64,000 bases of DNA from an uncultured Alphaproteobacteria bacterium (GCA_937988775.1 CALKHP010000025.1:7609-71608), one strand, 5' to 3'. Numbered from the stretch's first letter, positions 26,169 to 36,153 are shown. The notes: generated by a model not told the origin, from the letters alone. Program-made: numbers and translations.

Positions 26169-27392
26169 TCACGCCACCTGCAACCATTTCGCCGGATCGG
26201 AGCCGCGGCCGTTCTCACCGAGCGCGCGGCAAAGATCGGCAATGGAATCAAGGTTGTGCAGCGTCCTGAAGTCATCGACATAGGGCAGCAGCGTCCTGAT
26301 GCCCTCGGCCTTGGCCGCGAACCCGTCGAAACGCAGCAGCGGGTTGAGCCAGATCAGGCGCCGGCTCGAGCGATGCAGCCGGTCCATCTCGCGCGCGAGG
26401 TCAGGCCCGACCTGCCGCTCCAGCCCATCGGAAATGAACAGCACGATGGCGCCCTGCCCGAGCACACGGCGCGCCCATTGCTTGTTGAAGCGCTCCAGCG
26501 TCGCGCCGATGCGCGTGCCGCCATCCCAGTCGCGCACCGCCTTGCCGCAGGCATCGAGGGCGAGGTCGGGATCGCGATGCGCCTGCAACATGCGCGAGAC
26601 ATTGGTCAGTTCGGTCGCGAATACGAAGGAATGCACCTTGCGGCCGGTCTTGGAGAGCGCGTGCAGGAAATGCAGGAAGATGCGGCTGTACTGGCTCATC
26701 GAGCCGGAAATGTCGCAGATCGCCACCAGCGGTGGCCGTTTCTCGGCGGGAGCGCGAAACCGCAACTCGATGCTGTGGCCGCCGGTGCGCAGCGAGGCGC
26801 GCAACGAACGGCGCGGATCGACGAAGCTGCCATGCGGGTCCGGCGTGAAGCGCCGCGTCCTCACCGCGTCGAGCGGTAGCACGAGCCGCTCGATCTCGCG
26901 CTTGGCGGCGGCGATTTCATCGGCCGACATCTGCTCGAAATCACGCTGGCGCAGCACCTCGCGATCCGAGACGGTCAGGCGCGCGTCGAGTTCCATGCGC
27001 GGCGGTTCGTCCGGCGGCGGCGGTGGCGGCGGCAGGTCGCCGGCAAAGGCATCCGCCACGCGCTTGAGCGCTTCCTTGCGCGCCTCGGGGCCGGGCGCGA
27101 CCGGCATCATCTCGGCCATCATGCGCTCGATCAGCGCGCGCCGGCGCCAGAAGATGCGAAACGCCTGGTCGAACACGATCGACTGCTCGCGCTTCTTCAC
27201 GAACACCGCATGCAAGGTCCAGTACAGGTCTTCCCGCCCGCCAATCCCGGCCGCTTCGACCGCCTGCACCGCTTCGAGCACCGATTTCGGCCCGATCGGC
27301 AGGCCGGCGACGCGTAGCGCGCGGGCAAAATAGGCGACGTTCTCGGCGAGATGGCCGCCATGCTCGGGAAGGAGATCGAGATCGTCAGGCAT
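26169..27392 (-). CDS. CoxE-like von Willebrand factor A domain protein
   Basis: A 407-residue protein. The N-terminal ~190 residues are the CoxE/VWA_CoxE region with a proline run (DLPPPPPPPDEPP) near residue 116; the C-terminal VWA domain has an intact MIDAS DISGSMSQYSR and IVLFISDGLERQ. In Oligotropha CoxE works with the AAA+ ATPase CoxD in maturing the Cu-Mo site of CO dehydrogenase. It lies 9 nt after coxD-like 27402-28310, clearly one operon. Confidence 0.9.
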   Translation of the reverse strand: MPDDLDLLPEHGGHLAENVAYFARALRVAGLPIGPKSVLEAVQAVEAAGIGGREDLYWTLHAVFVKKREQSIVFDQAFRIFWRRRALIERMMAEMMPVAPGPEARKEALKRVADAFAGDLPPPPPPPDEPPRMELDARLTVSDREVLRQRDFEQMSADEIAAAKREIERLVLPLDAVRTRRFTPDPHGSFVDPRRSLRASLRTGGHSIELRFRAPAEKRPPLVAICDISGSMSQYSRIFLHFLHALSKTGRKVHSFVFATELTNVSRMLQAHRDPDLALDACGKAVRDWDGGTRIGATLERFNKQWARRVLGQGAIVLFISDGLERQVGPDLAREMDRLHRSSRRLIWLNPLLRFDGFAAKAEGIRTLLPYVDDFRTLHNLDSIADLCRALGENGRGSDPAKWLQVA

Positions 27393-27401
27393 CGGCGTGC
27401 C

Positions 27402-28310
27402 TCACGCCGCCTTGACCTGATCCAGCAGTTCCTTGGCGCGGGAGCCCTGGATGCGGGCGATATCGTCCTGGTATTTCAGCAGCACGCCGAGCGTATCGGA
27501 CACGATGGCCGGGTCGAGCGCCACGGCGTCAAGTTCGACGAGCGCGCTCGCCCAGTCGAGCGTCTCGGCGACGCCTGGCAGCTTGAACAGGTCTTCCTTG
27601 CGGATCGCCTGCACGAAGGCCACGACCTGCTTGGTGAGCCGAGCCGGCGCATCGGGCAGCCGCGCCTTGAGGATCGCGAGTTCGCGCTGGCTGTCGGGAT
27701 AATCGACCCAATGGTACAGACAGCGCCGCTTGAGCGCGTCATGGATCTCGCGCGTACGGTTCGAGGTGATGATGACGATCGGCGGCGCTGCCGCCTTGAC
27801 CGTGCCAAGCTCGGGGATCGTCACCTGGAAATCCGATAGCACCTCAAGCAGGAAGGCTTCGAAAGCTTCATCCGTGCGGTCGAGTTCGTCGATCAGCAGG
27901 ATCGGCGCGCCGGCGACATCGGGTTCGAGCGCCTGCAACAGCGGCCGCTTGACGAGATGGCGCTCCGAGAACACGTCCTCGCTCAGGCGCGCGCGGTCGG
28001 TTTCGCCGGCGGCCTCGGCAAGGCGGATCGCCATCATCTGCCCGGCATAGTTCCACTCGTAAACGGCCGAGGACACGTCGAGCCCCTCGTAGCATTGCAG
28101 CCGGATCAGGCGGCGATCGAGCACGCGCGACAGCACCTTGGCGATCTCGGTCTTGCCGACGCCGGCCTCGCCCTCGAGGAACAGCGGCCGCCCCATGCGC
28201 AGCGCCAGGAACAGCACCGTGGCAAGCGAGCGGTCCGAAACATAGTCGCCCGCTTTCAGCAGCGCGACGGTGTCATCGATGGTGGCAGGGAGGGAAGCAG
28301 GCTTGGTCAT
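27402..28310 (-). CDS. CoxD-like MoxR-family AAA+ ATPase
   Basis: A 302-residue MoxR-type ATPase: Walker A GEAGVGKTEIAK near residue 47, Walker B ILLIDELDRTDEAFE, sensor 1 IVIITSNRTREIHDALKRR and arginine-rich C-terminal lid (PDAPARLTKQVVAFV). MoxR ATPases pair with VWA proteins as metal-centre chaperones, and the following gene is exactly such a partner. First gene of the cluster coxD-coxE-xdhC(N)-xdhC(C)-mocA; no coxMSL or xdhAB genes are in the window. Confidence 0.92.
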   Translation of the reverse strand: MTKPASLPATIDDTVALLKAGDYVSDRSLATVLFLALRMGRPLFLEGEAGVGKTEIAKVLSRVLDRRLIRLQCYEGLDVSSAVYEWNYAGQMMAIRLAEAAGETDRARLSEDVFSERHLVKRPLLQALEPDVAGAPILLIDELDRTDEAFEAFLLEVLSDFQVTIPELGTVKAAAPPIVIITSNRTREIHDALKRRCLYHWVDYPDSQRELAILKARLPDAPARLTKQVVAFVQAIRKEDLFKLPGVAETLDWASALVELDAVALDPAIVSDTLGVLLKYQDDIARIQGSRAKELLDQVKAA

Positions 28311-28396
28311 GCTGCTCTGTTTAAGCGCAAACGGCCGGCTTGTCGCGGGTGGTTATGCACGTGCCGGACAACGATTTCGGGGCGGGCACCAAGCTG

Positions 28397-28475
28397 GTCC
28401 ATGCTTCGACAAGCTCTGCATGAGGTAGTAAAATACAATCATCACAGCCTCATCCTGAGCCTGTCGAAGGATGGT
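28397..28475. repeat. Family C palindromic repeat, copy 2
   Basis: Arms near GGTCCATGCTTCGACAAGCT and CCTGTCGAAGGATGG, with a 21-nt AT-richer centre (AGTAAAATACAATCATCACA). It ends 9 nt before the GIY-YIG start codon, so it forms the leader of that gene. Confidence 0.8.
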
Positions 28476-28483
28476 CCAGAGGA

Positions 28484-28807
28484 ATGACCGGGTGTTGGCT
28501 GTATATCCTCGAATGCCGTGACGGTTCCTACTACACCGGTACGACGCGCCACGCCGAACCGGAAACGAGGCTCGCCGAGCACCAAGCCGGCAATGACCCG
28601 AAAGCCTACACATTCTTCCGACGGCCGGTTCGGCTTGTCTTTGCCGAGCATTTTCCAACAATCACCGATGCGATCGCTGCGGAGCGGCAGGTCAAGGGGT
28701 GGTCGCGCGCGAAGAAGCAAGCGTTGATCGGCCGACAATTCGGCCTCCTGCCGGAATTGGCGCGGTGCAGAAGCGATCTGGATCATCCTTCGACAAGCTC
28801 AGGATGA
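28484..28807 (+). CDS. GIY-YIG nuclease family protein (YhbQ/UvrC-N-like)
   Basis: A 107-residue single-domain protein starting MTGCWLYILECRDGSYYTGT, so the GIY-YIG pair is represented by LYIL ... YYTG. It also has RLAEHQAG, KAYTFFRRPVRLVFAEHF and the GWSRAKKQALI tail of the small YhbQ-like subfamily. Catalytic function on DNA is inferred only. The final eight residues (HPSTSSG and stop) are encoded by a family C repeat at 28784-28809, so the natural C-terminus has been replaced or extended by a repeat. The start lies 9 nt after another family C repeat. Confidence 0.85.
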   Translation: MTGCWLYILECRDGSYYTGTTRHAEPETRLAEHQAGNDPKAYTFFRRPVRLVFAEHFPTITDAIAAERQVKGWSRAKKQALIGRQFGLLPELARCRSDLDHPSTSSG

Positions 28808-28890
28808 GGTTGTGTTTCACATTGTTCCCCTCATGCTGAAGGTGTCGAAGCACGCTCGCGTCAGCATCCTTCGAAAAGTTCGGGATAAGG
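28784..28890. repeat. Family C palindromic repeats, copies 3a/3b
   Basis: Copy 3a (28784-28809, CATCCTTCGACAAGCTCAGG...) overlaps the end of the GIY-YIG gene and supplies its TGA stop; copy 3b (about 28829-28890) is a degenerate full palindrome. The gap to 29007 is otherwise empty of genes. Confidence 0.82.
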
Positions 28891-29007
28891 GTGTTGGCGG
28901 GGCGGTCGCTTCATCCTCGGCCGTTGGAGGCCGCAGCTCAGCTTGACCGCCCCGCACACACTCGATCGCCGATCCGGCCGCCGCAGGGGCACGGCCGAAG
29001 GTCTTAT

Positions 29008-29886
29008 TTACCAGCGGCCGAAGAAGCGGAGTTCTGTTTCCTCGTCGCGATGATTGCCCCCGACCGTCGCCGCGCCCCAGGCCGCCGCGCCGCTGACCAG
29101 CAGCCCCGCCGCCGTCAGGAAGGCAATCAGGATGCCGTATTTGCGGGCCTTCTCGGCCGCCATGCGCGCCTCGTCGGCGGCCGCCTTGACCTGCGTCACG
29201 GTGTCGTCGATGCGCTTTTCGGCATCGGCCTGCGAGATGCCGGTGCGGCTGGCGATGATGCTGGCGACATAGCTCTTGTCCTCGGGCGCAATCGTGCCGC
29301 TGGCGGCCGAACGGGCGAGGATGCGGCCGAGTTCGGCGCGCGGGTCTTCCGCCTGCGCCGGATTGGCCGCCGTGGTGCCGCGCAGCAGCCGGTCGGTCGC
29401 CATGGCCAGCGGATCGGCCGCCTTGTCCGCCAGCGTGGCGAGCGCGCCGCCGGCGGTATTGCTCGCCGCCTCGACGGCCGTTTTGGTGACGCCGGCCGCG
29501 GTGGACGCGAGCATCAGCGCCAGCAGGACGGTGCCGAGCGCCCAGACGATGGCGCCATGCGCGCCGTCGCGGACGTCGCTTTCATGCTCGCTCGCATCAT
29601 GCGTGCGCCGGCGCAGCCGCCCGGCGAGATAACCGCCGGCGGCGAAACTCGAGACGCCGACCCAGAGCACCCAAAGCCCGGTGGTGACCGCCATCACCGT
29701 GATCGATACGCCCTTGCCGGGCAGCGGCGAGGTCAGCGACAGCCCGATCGCCGCGCCGAACGACGTCATGATGGTGGAAAGCGCCGCAGCGACGAAGGCA
29801 CCGCCGAGAATCGCGCCCCAATCGACATAGGAGCGGTTGTCGGCCTCAACGACCTCGGCTGTGCGTGAAGCGATGATCTCTGTCAT
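29008..29886 (-). CDS. Uncharacterised four-helix membrane protein (annotated PhnA-like in rhizobia)
   Basis: A 292-residue membrane protein. Helices are visible at about residues 25-55 (WGAILGGAFVAAALSTIMTS), 62-85 (ITVMAVTTGLWVLWVGVSSF), 112-132 (IVWALGTVLLALMLASTAAG) and 255-278 (ILIAFLTAAGLLVSGAAAWG). Between helices 3 and 4 is a ~110-residue soluble segment with DDTVTQVKAAADEARMAAEK, probably helical/coiled. The protein ends FFGRW. I recall similar rhizobial proteins carrying a 'PhnA-like' label, but I see no PhnA zinc motif, so that name is unsafe. The start is ATG at 29884-29886; the longer upstream frame is not family-like. Confidence 0.75.
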   Translation of the reverse strand: MTEIIASRTAEVVEADNRSYVDWGAILGGAFVAAALSTIMTSFGAAIGLSLTSPLPGKGVSITVMAVTTGLWVLWVGVSSFAAGGYLAGRLRRRTHDASEHESDVRDGAHGAIVWALGTVLLALMLASTAAGVTKTAVEAASNTAGGALATLADKAADPLAMATDRLLRGTTAANPAQAEDPRAELGRILARSAASGTIAPEDKSYVASIIASRTGISQADAEKRIDDTVTQVKAAADEARMAAEKARKYGILIAFLTAAGLLVSGAAAWGAATVGGNHRDEETELRFFGRW

Positions 29887-29942
29887 GTCGTGCCTCTCGT
29901 GTCGTGTCCCTTGGGGAAAGTGACGGGTTTGACGTTCGCTGC

Positions 29943-30017
29943 TCAGCGCAGCCCGAGAAAAGACAGGACCGCCATAATCACGACGACCAGCCCGACAAGA
30001 TAGATAATGCCGTTCAT
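29943..30017 (-). CDS. 24-residue single-helix membrane peptide
   Basis: A short ORF with a very strong ribosome site (AAGGAGG, 8 nt before ATG). It encodes MNGIIYLVGLVVVIMAVLSF followed by LGLR and a stop: one hydrophobic helix with a basic end. It lies 56 nt upstream of the four-helix membrane protein on the same strand. I recall very similar tiny peptides recurring in rhizobial genomes. Function unknown; the strong Shine-Dalgarno and clean hydrophobic pattern make it a likely real gene. Confidence 0.72.
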   Translation of the reverse strand: MNGIIYLVGLVVVIMAVLSFLGLR

Positions 30018-30134
30018 GTGCCCCTCCTTCGCAGGTTGCCGCGCCGGATCGGCGCTGGCCTATCAACCTGCGGTCGGAGCGATGGTTCCCGTGAGGAATG
30101 GCGGTGGCACGCCGAACTAACGCATTGAAAATGC

Positions 30135-31430
30135 TCAGGCGCCGCCGAGCAGCCCCTCGACGGCCTGCGCGACGGCCATCAGCCGCCGGTCCTCGCCATG
30201 GCGGCCGACGAGCATCAGCCCGACCGGAAGCGCCGCACCCGGAATCGGCAGCGACATGGCGCAGCCATCGAAGAAATTGATCGGGTTGGTGTTGCGCAGC
30301 GCCAGCGTATTGGCGCGCACGAAAGCATCCTTGCTCTCGATATCGGCGAGTTTCGGGGCCACGATCGGCGTCGTCGGCCACACCAGTGCGTCGTAGGGGG
30401 CGATCGCCTCGTCCATGCGCCGGATCAGCCCGGGCCGCGCACGCTGCATCTCGACATAGGCGCTGCCAGCCACCTTGCTCCCGGCGGTGATGCGATAGCG
30501 CACGATCTCATCGACATCGGCCTTGGGGTCGCCGAGCCAGCCGGCATGGATCGCCGCCGCCTCGACCGCCGAGAAGCCGCCCTTGGCATTCACCGCCCGC
30601 ATGTCGGCGATAATCGCTTCCAGGTCGACATCGTTCAGGCGCACGCCTGCCTTGGAGAGCCGTCGCAACGCGCCTTCGTAGGCCGGGCCGACAATGGCGT
30701 CGACATCCTCAAGCGCGAAGCCGCCGACGACGCCGAGCCGCAGCCCGGCAACCGAAAGCGCCGTCAACGGCATCGGCTCCTCGTCCGCCATCACCGCGTC
30801 GGCCAGCGCGCAATCGGCCACCGATTTCGCCATCGGGCCGATCGAATCGAGCGTGAAGGACAATGGGTAGCCGCCCGTGGTCGGCACGCGCTTCTGCGTC
30901 GGCTTCAACCCGACGATGCCGCAGAAGGCGGCCGGTATCCGGGTCGAGCCGCCGGTATCGGTGCCGATGCCGATGCGGCCGATGCCGTCGGCGACCGCGA
31001 CCGCCGCGCCCGAGGACGAGCCGCCCGGCGCGCGCGCCCGGTCGGCCGGGTTGCCCGGCGTGCCGTAATGCGGGTTGCGCCCGATGCCGGTGAAGGCGAA
31101 CTCGCTCATGTTGGTCTTGGCGACGATCACTGCGCCCGCCTGCCTGAGCCGCGTGACGACGGGGGCGTCCTGCCTGGCCGGCGGCTGCGAGGCCAACACC
31201 TTGGAGCCGGCGCGCGTCGTCTCGCCGGCCACGTCGAACAGGTCCTTGATGGTGATGATCATGCCGTCGAGGGGCCCGAGCGACACGCCGTCGCGTGCGC
31301 GGGCATCGGCGGCATCGGCCGCCGCCCGCGCCGGTTCCGCATAGACGCTCAGGCAGATGCGCGCGCCCTCGCCCGCCGGATCGGCGATGGCGTCCAGAGT
31401 TGCTTCGAGAGCATCGCGAATGGCTGGCAT
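30135..31430 (-). CDS. Amidase signature family hydrolase
   Basis: A 431-residue amidase-signature enzyme with all three catalytic elements: Lys (K62 in IITIKDLFDVAG), the cis-serine region PGGSSSGAAVAVADG, and the nucleophile region GTDTGGSTRIPAAFCGI. It would hydrolyse an amide or carry out a related amidotransfer; the substrate is unknown. It is divergent from the peptide-type ABC operon at 31627, 196 bp away, so a functional link to that importer is plausible. Confidence 0.9.
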   Translation of the reverse strand: MPAIRDALEATLDAIADPAGEGARICLSVYAEPARAAADAADARARDGVSLGPLDGMIITIKDLFDVAGETTRAGSKVLASQPPARQDAPVVTRLRQAGAVIVAKTNMSEFAFTGIGRNPHYGTPGNPADRARAPGGSSSGAAVAVADGIGRIGIGTDTGGSTRIPAAFCGIVGLKPTQKRVPTTGGYPLSFTLDSIGPMAKSVADCALADAVMADEEPMPLTALSVAGLRLGVVGGFALEDVDAIVGPAYEGALRRLSKAGVRLNDVDLEAIIADMRAVNAKGGFSAVEAAAIHAGWLGDPKADVDEIVRYRITAGSKVAGSAYVEMQRARPGLIRRMDEAIAPYDALVWPTTPIVAPKLADIESKDAFVRANTLALRNTNPINFFDGCAMSLPIPGAALPVGLMLVGRHGEDRRLMAVAQAVEGLLGGA

Positions 31431-31626
31431 GGTCGGTCCTGTGCAGAGAAAGGCGGATGAGCGCGTGGCGGGAAATCATTCAACCCTAGGCCATCCCGGG
31501 CCGCTCTGTCACCTTGGCCGATATGCGATGTCCCGGAACGGCATATTGTCCGCTTTTGGCCTTTCGGGGCGGCAGCGTCTGACCTAGTCTCCCCCATCCC
31601 GCAGCGGGCCATGGTGGGGGCGCAGC

Positions 31627-32642
<1,016 letters not shown>

Positions 32643-32646
<4 letters not shown>

Positions 32647-33716
32647 GCGCGCTGCTCGAGGCGCGCGGGCTGCGCCGCTATTTCCGCTCGAAACCGCACC
32701 CGTTCGCGGCCGAGCGCGTGGTGCATGCCGTCGATGGCGTCGACCTCGCGGTGGCGCAGGGCGAGACGCTGGCCATCGTCGGCGAATCCGGCTGCGGCAA
32801 GTCCACGCTCGGCCGGCTGCTGCTGCGCCTGATCGAGCCTGATTCCGGCACCGTCACCTTCGACGGCCAGCCGGTGACCGGCATCGCCGAAACCGCGTTG
32901 CGCCCGCTGCGCGCCGGGATGCAGATGATCTTCCAGGACCCGTTCGCCTCGCTCAACCCGCGCTACCGCGTCAGCGAGATCATCGGCGAGCCGATCATCG
33001 TGCACCGCCTCGCCGGGCCACGCGAGCGCAATGCGCGCATCGCCGAACTGCTCAAGGTGGTGGGGCTGAGCCCCGAGCATGCCGGGCGCTATCCGCATGA
33101 ATTCTCCGGTGGCCAGCGCCAGCGCATCGGCATCGCCCGCGCGCTCGCCTCGAACCCGCGCCTGATCATTGGCGACGAGCCGGTCTCGGCGCTCGACGTC
33201 TCGATCCAGGCCCAGGTCGTCAACCTGCTCGAGGAATTGAAGGCGCGCTTCCGCCTGACCCTGATCTTCATTTCGCACGATCTCAGCGTGGTGCGCCATG
33301 TCAGCGACCGGGTCGCGGTGATGTATCTTGGCGAGATCGTCGAATCCGGCCCGACGGATGCGCTCTACGAGACGCCGCTGCACCCATATACGCAGGCGCT
33401 GCTGCGCGCGATCCCGGTGCGCGATCCGGCGCTCAGGCGGCCGCACGCGCTGCTCGGCGGCGACGTGCCGAGCGCGTCGCGCCCGCCGCCCGGCTGCCGC
33501 TTCCACACGCGCTGCCCGCATGCCCGCGCCCGCTGCCGCGAGGAGGCGCCCAGGCTGGAAGCCATCGGCGAAAATCGGCTCGTCGCCTGCCATTTCGCCC
33601 GCGAGATCGCCAATGCCGGCGCGAGCGCCGCGCCACCGCAACGCGAGGCGCCGAAACGCGCCGGCCGGCTCGCGCTTTATCGCGCCGCCGCAGCCCGCAT
33701 CGCCGATTCGGGTTGA
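32643..33716 (+). CDS. Oligopeptide/dipeptide ABC transporter ATPase, DppF/OppF type
   Basis: A 357-residue second ATPase: Walker A GESGCGKSTLGRLLL, signature FSGGQRQRIGIARALA, Walker B LIIGDEPVSALDVS, H-loop FISHDLSVV, and the oligo_HPY tail (GCRFHTRCPHARARC). The ATG overlaps the stop of the first ATPase. The pair would form a heterodimeric motor for the two permeases at 36154-37967. Confidence 0.93.
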
Positions 33717-33775
33717 AAGCAAGACCGCTGGAAAAAGGCTATGATGCCGCAAAAATTTGGATGGGGAGAGGGACG

Positions 33776-35296
33776 ATGATCGACAAAATCAACCGCTGGA
33801 AGCTGTTGGCAAGCGCCGCGCTGCTCATCGCCGGCACAGGCCTTGCCCAGGCGCAGACGCTGCGCATCGGCCTCCAGGACGATCCCGATGCGCTCGATCC
33901 GGCCAAGGCGCGCACCTTCGTCGGCCGCATCGTGTTCACCGCGATGTGCGACAAGCTGGTCGATATCGACGACAAGCTCAATTTCGTGCCGCAGCTCGCC
34001 ACGTCATGGACCTATAGCGAGGACGGCAAGACGCTGAGCATGAAACTGCGCTCCGGCGTCAAGTTCCAGGACGGCACGCCGTTCGACGCCAACGCGGTCA
34101 AGTTCAACATCGAGCGCAGCCAGACCCTGAACGGCAGCATGCGCAAATCCGAGCTTGCCTCGGTCGAAAGCGTCTCCGTCGATGGCCCGCTCGCGGTGAG
34201 TTTCCACCTCAAGAGCCCGGATTCGACGCTGCTCGCCCAGTTCACCGACCGTTCCGGCATGATGGTGTCGCCGAAGGCCGCGACCGAACTCGGCGACAAT
34301 TTCGCCCAGAAGCCGGTGTGCTCCGGGCCGTACAAGTTCGTCGAGCGCGTGGCGCAGGATCGCATCGTGCTCGAGAAGTTCGAGGATTACTGGAACAAGG
34401 ACGCCTATAAAATTCAAAAGGTTGTCTATTTACCGATTCCCGACACTACCGTGCGCCTCGCCAACCTACGCTCCGGCGACTTGCAGCTCATCGAGCGCCT
34501 CGCCGCTCCCGACGTGAAGACCGTCAAGGCGGACCCGACGCTGCAATACGCCACCGATCCGGGCATCGGCTATCAGGCGCTCTACATCAACGTCGCCAAT
34601 GGCGACCGCGCCAAGACGCCGCTCGGCCAGGACAAGCGCGTGCGCCAGGCGCTGGAACTGGCGCTCGACCGCGATGCCATCAACCAGGTGGTGTTCGAGG
34701 GCGTCAACCCGCCGGCCAACCAGCCTTTCGGCGTCACCAGCCCGTGGTACGACAAGGACTTCCCGTTGAAGCCGCGCAACGTCGCCAAGGCCAAGGAACT
34801 GCTGAAGGCCGCCGGCGTCACCGGACGGCTCAAGGTCGAGATCATGGTCGCGACCTCGACGCTCGAGCAGCAGGTGACGCAGCTCATCCAGGCGATGTGG
34901 GCCGAGATCGGCGTCGACGTCTCGATCCGCGCCACGGAATTCGCCACCCTGCTCAAGGAAGCCAGCACCGGCAATTTCGAGATCGCCCAGTTCGGCTGGT
35001 CGGGCCGGCCCGATCCGGACGGCAACATCCACACTTTCGTGACCTGCAAGGGCGGGCTCAACTATCCGAAATATTGCAATGCCGAGGTCGATAAGCAGCT
35101 GTTCGGCGCGCGTGCCGTGGTCGACCCCGCCAAGCGCAAGGTGATGTACGATGCCGCGCAGAAAATCCTGCTCGACGACATGCCGGTGATCTACACCTAC
35201 CAGCAGTCTTGGAACTGGGCCTATGCCAAGACATTGAAAGGCTTCAAGCCCTACCCGGACGGCATGATCCGCCTGGCGGGCGTCACGCTCCAGTAA
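33776..35296 (+). CDS. ABC transporter periplasmic binding protein, SBP_bac_5 (DppA-like)
   Basis: A 506-residue secreted protein: signal peptide MIDKINRWKLLASAALLIAG ... AQAQ with cleavage after AQA, mature start TLRIGLQDDPDALDPAKART. Typical family features include LATSWTYSEDGKTLSMKLR and GVKFQDGTPFDANAVKFNIE, and the C-terminal PVIYTYQQSWNWAYAKTL. It would deliver a peptide-like ligand to the permeases; ligand identity unknown. Start at 33776 supported by GGGAGAGGG; an in-frame codon at 33713 would spoil the signal peptide. Confidence 0.93.
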   Translation: MIDKINRWKLLASAALLIAGTGLAQAQTLRIGLQDDPDALDPAKARTFVGRIVFTAMCDKLVDIDDKLNFVPQLATSWTYSEDGKTLSMKLRSGVKFQDGTPFDANAVKFNIERSQTLNGSMRKSELASVESVSVDGPLAVSFHLKSPDSTLLAQFTDRSGMMVSPKAATELGDNFAQKPVCSGPYKFVERVAQDRIVLEKFEDYWNKDAYKIQKVVYLPIPDTTVRLANLRSGDLQLIERLAAPDVKTVKADPTLQYATDPGIGYQALYINVANGDRAKTPLGQDKRVRQALELALDRDAINQVVFEGVNPPANQPFGVTSPWYDKDFPLKPRNVAKAKELLKAAGVTGRLKVEIMVATSTLEQQVTQLIQAMWAEIGVDVSIRATEFATLLKEASTGNFEIAQFGWSGRPDPDGNIHTFVTCKGGLNYPKYCNAEVDKQLFGARAVVDPAKRKVMYDAAQKILLDDMPVIYTYQQSWNWAYAKTLKGFKPYPDGMIRLAGVTLQ

Positions 35297-35306
35297 GGAG
35301 GCAGCC

Positions 35307-36023
35307 ATGACCTGGTCCATCGTCGCGCATGATGCCGCGACCGGCGCTTTCGGCGTCGCCGTCACCACCTGTGCCTTCGCGGTCGGGGCGCGCTGCCCCT
35401 TCGTGCGGGCGGGCGTGGGCGCGGTCGCGACGCAGGCCAGCGTCAACACCATGCTCGGCCCGATGGTGCTCGACCTGTTGGAGCAGGGTCGGGCGCCGGC
35501 CGAGGCGATCAGCGAGGCCATGCGTGCCGATCACAACAGCGCCATCCGCCAGGTGCATGCGGTCGATCGGCACGGCCGCGCCGCCGCCTGGACCGGCGGC
35601 ATGTGCGTGACGTGGTGCGGGCACGAGACGCATGACGGCTTCTCCGTCGCCGGCAATATGCTCACTGACGCCGCCGTGGTGGCGAGCACGGCGGCAACCT
35701 ACGGCGCGCAGGCCAGCCTGCCTCTGGCCGAGCGGCTGCTGGCTGCACTCGAGCGCGGCCAGGACGCCGGCGGCGACAAGCGCGGCCGGCAGTCGGCGGC
35801 GCTCATCGTCGCCAGCACGGAGAGTTTCCCCGATATCGACCTGCGCGCCGACGATCATGCCACGCCGCTCGATGAAATCCGGCGGCTGCTCGCGATCTAC
35901 CAGCGCGATCTTGCCCCGACCCAGCACCTGTTCCCACGCAAGGCGAACTTCTCCGGCGCCGACCCGGACACGATCGAGGCGATGTGGAAGCAGCGCGGCC
36001 TGCCGCTGCGGTTCACGCGATGA
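35307..36023 (+). CDS. DUF1028 family protein (putative Ntn-type hydrolase)
   Basis: A 238-residue protein that starts MTWSIVAHDAATGAFGVAVT and continues with the DUF1028 block GAVATQASVNTMLGPMVLDL, WTGGMCVTWCGHETHDGFSVAGNM, and SAALIVAS ... DIDLRADDHATPLDEI. The family is widespread beside peptide importers and gamma-glutamyltransferases; its fold is thought to be related to N-terminal-nucleophile hydrolases, but the function has not been established as far as I know. It lies 10 nt after the binding protein with AAGGAGG before its ATG, and 130 nt before the first permease. Role in the peptide scavenging pathway is an inference. Confidence 0.9.
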   Translation: MTWSIVAHDAATGAFGVAVTTCAFAVGARCPFVRAGVGAVATQASVNTMLGPMVLDLLEQGRAPAEAISEAMRADHNSAIRQVHAVDRHGRAAAWTGGMCVTWCGHETHDGFSVAGNMLTDAAVVASTAATYGAQASLPLAERLLAALERGQDAGGDKRGRQSAALIVASTESFPDIDLRADDHATPLDEIRRLLAIYQRDLAPTQHLFPRKANFSGADPDTIEAMWKQRGLPLRFTR

Positions 36024-36039
36024 GGGACGTAGCAATCTT

Positions 36040-36139
36040 TCCTTCTCCAGCAAGCGGGAGAAGGTGCCGGCAGGGGGATGAGGGGCGGCTTCCCTCACCC
36101 GGCGCTGCGCGCCACCCTCTCCCGCATGCGGGAGAGGGA
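36040..36139. repeat. Family D palindromic repeat, copy 2 (inside an operon)
   Basis: Two inverted hairpins (CCTTCTCCAGCAAGCGGGAGAAGG and CCCTCTCCCGCATGCGGGAGAGGG; each under 25 nt) with GGATGAGGGG between. It separates the DUF1028 gene from the permeases of the same importer, so it may lower or stabilise expression differentially. Confidence 0.85.
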
Positions 36140-36153
36140 AAGAGCGCCTCGCC

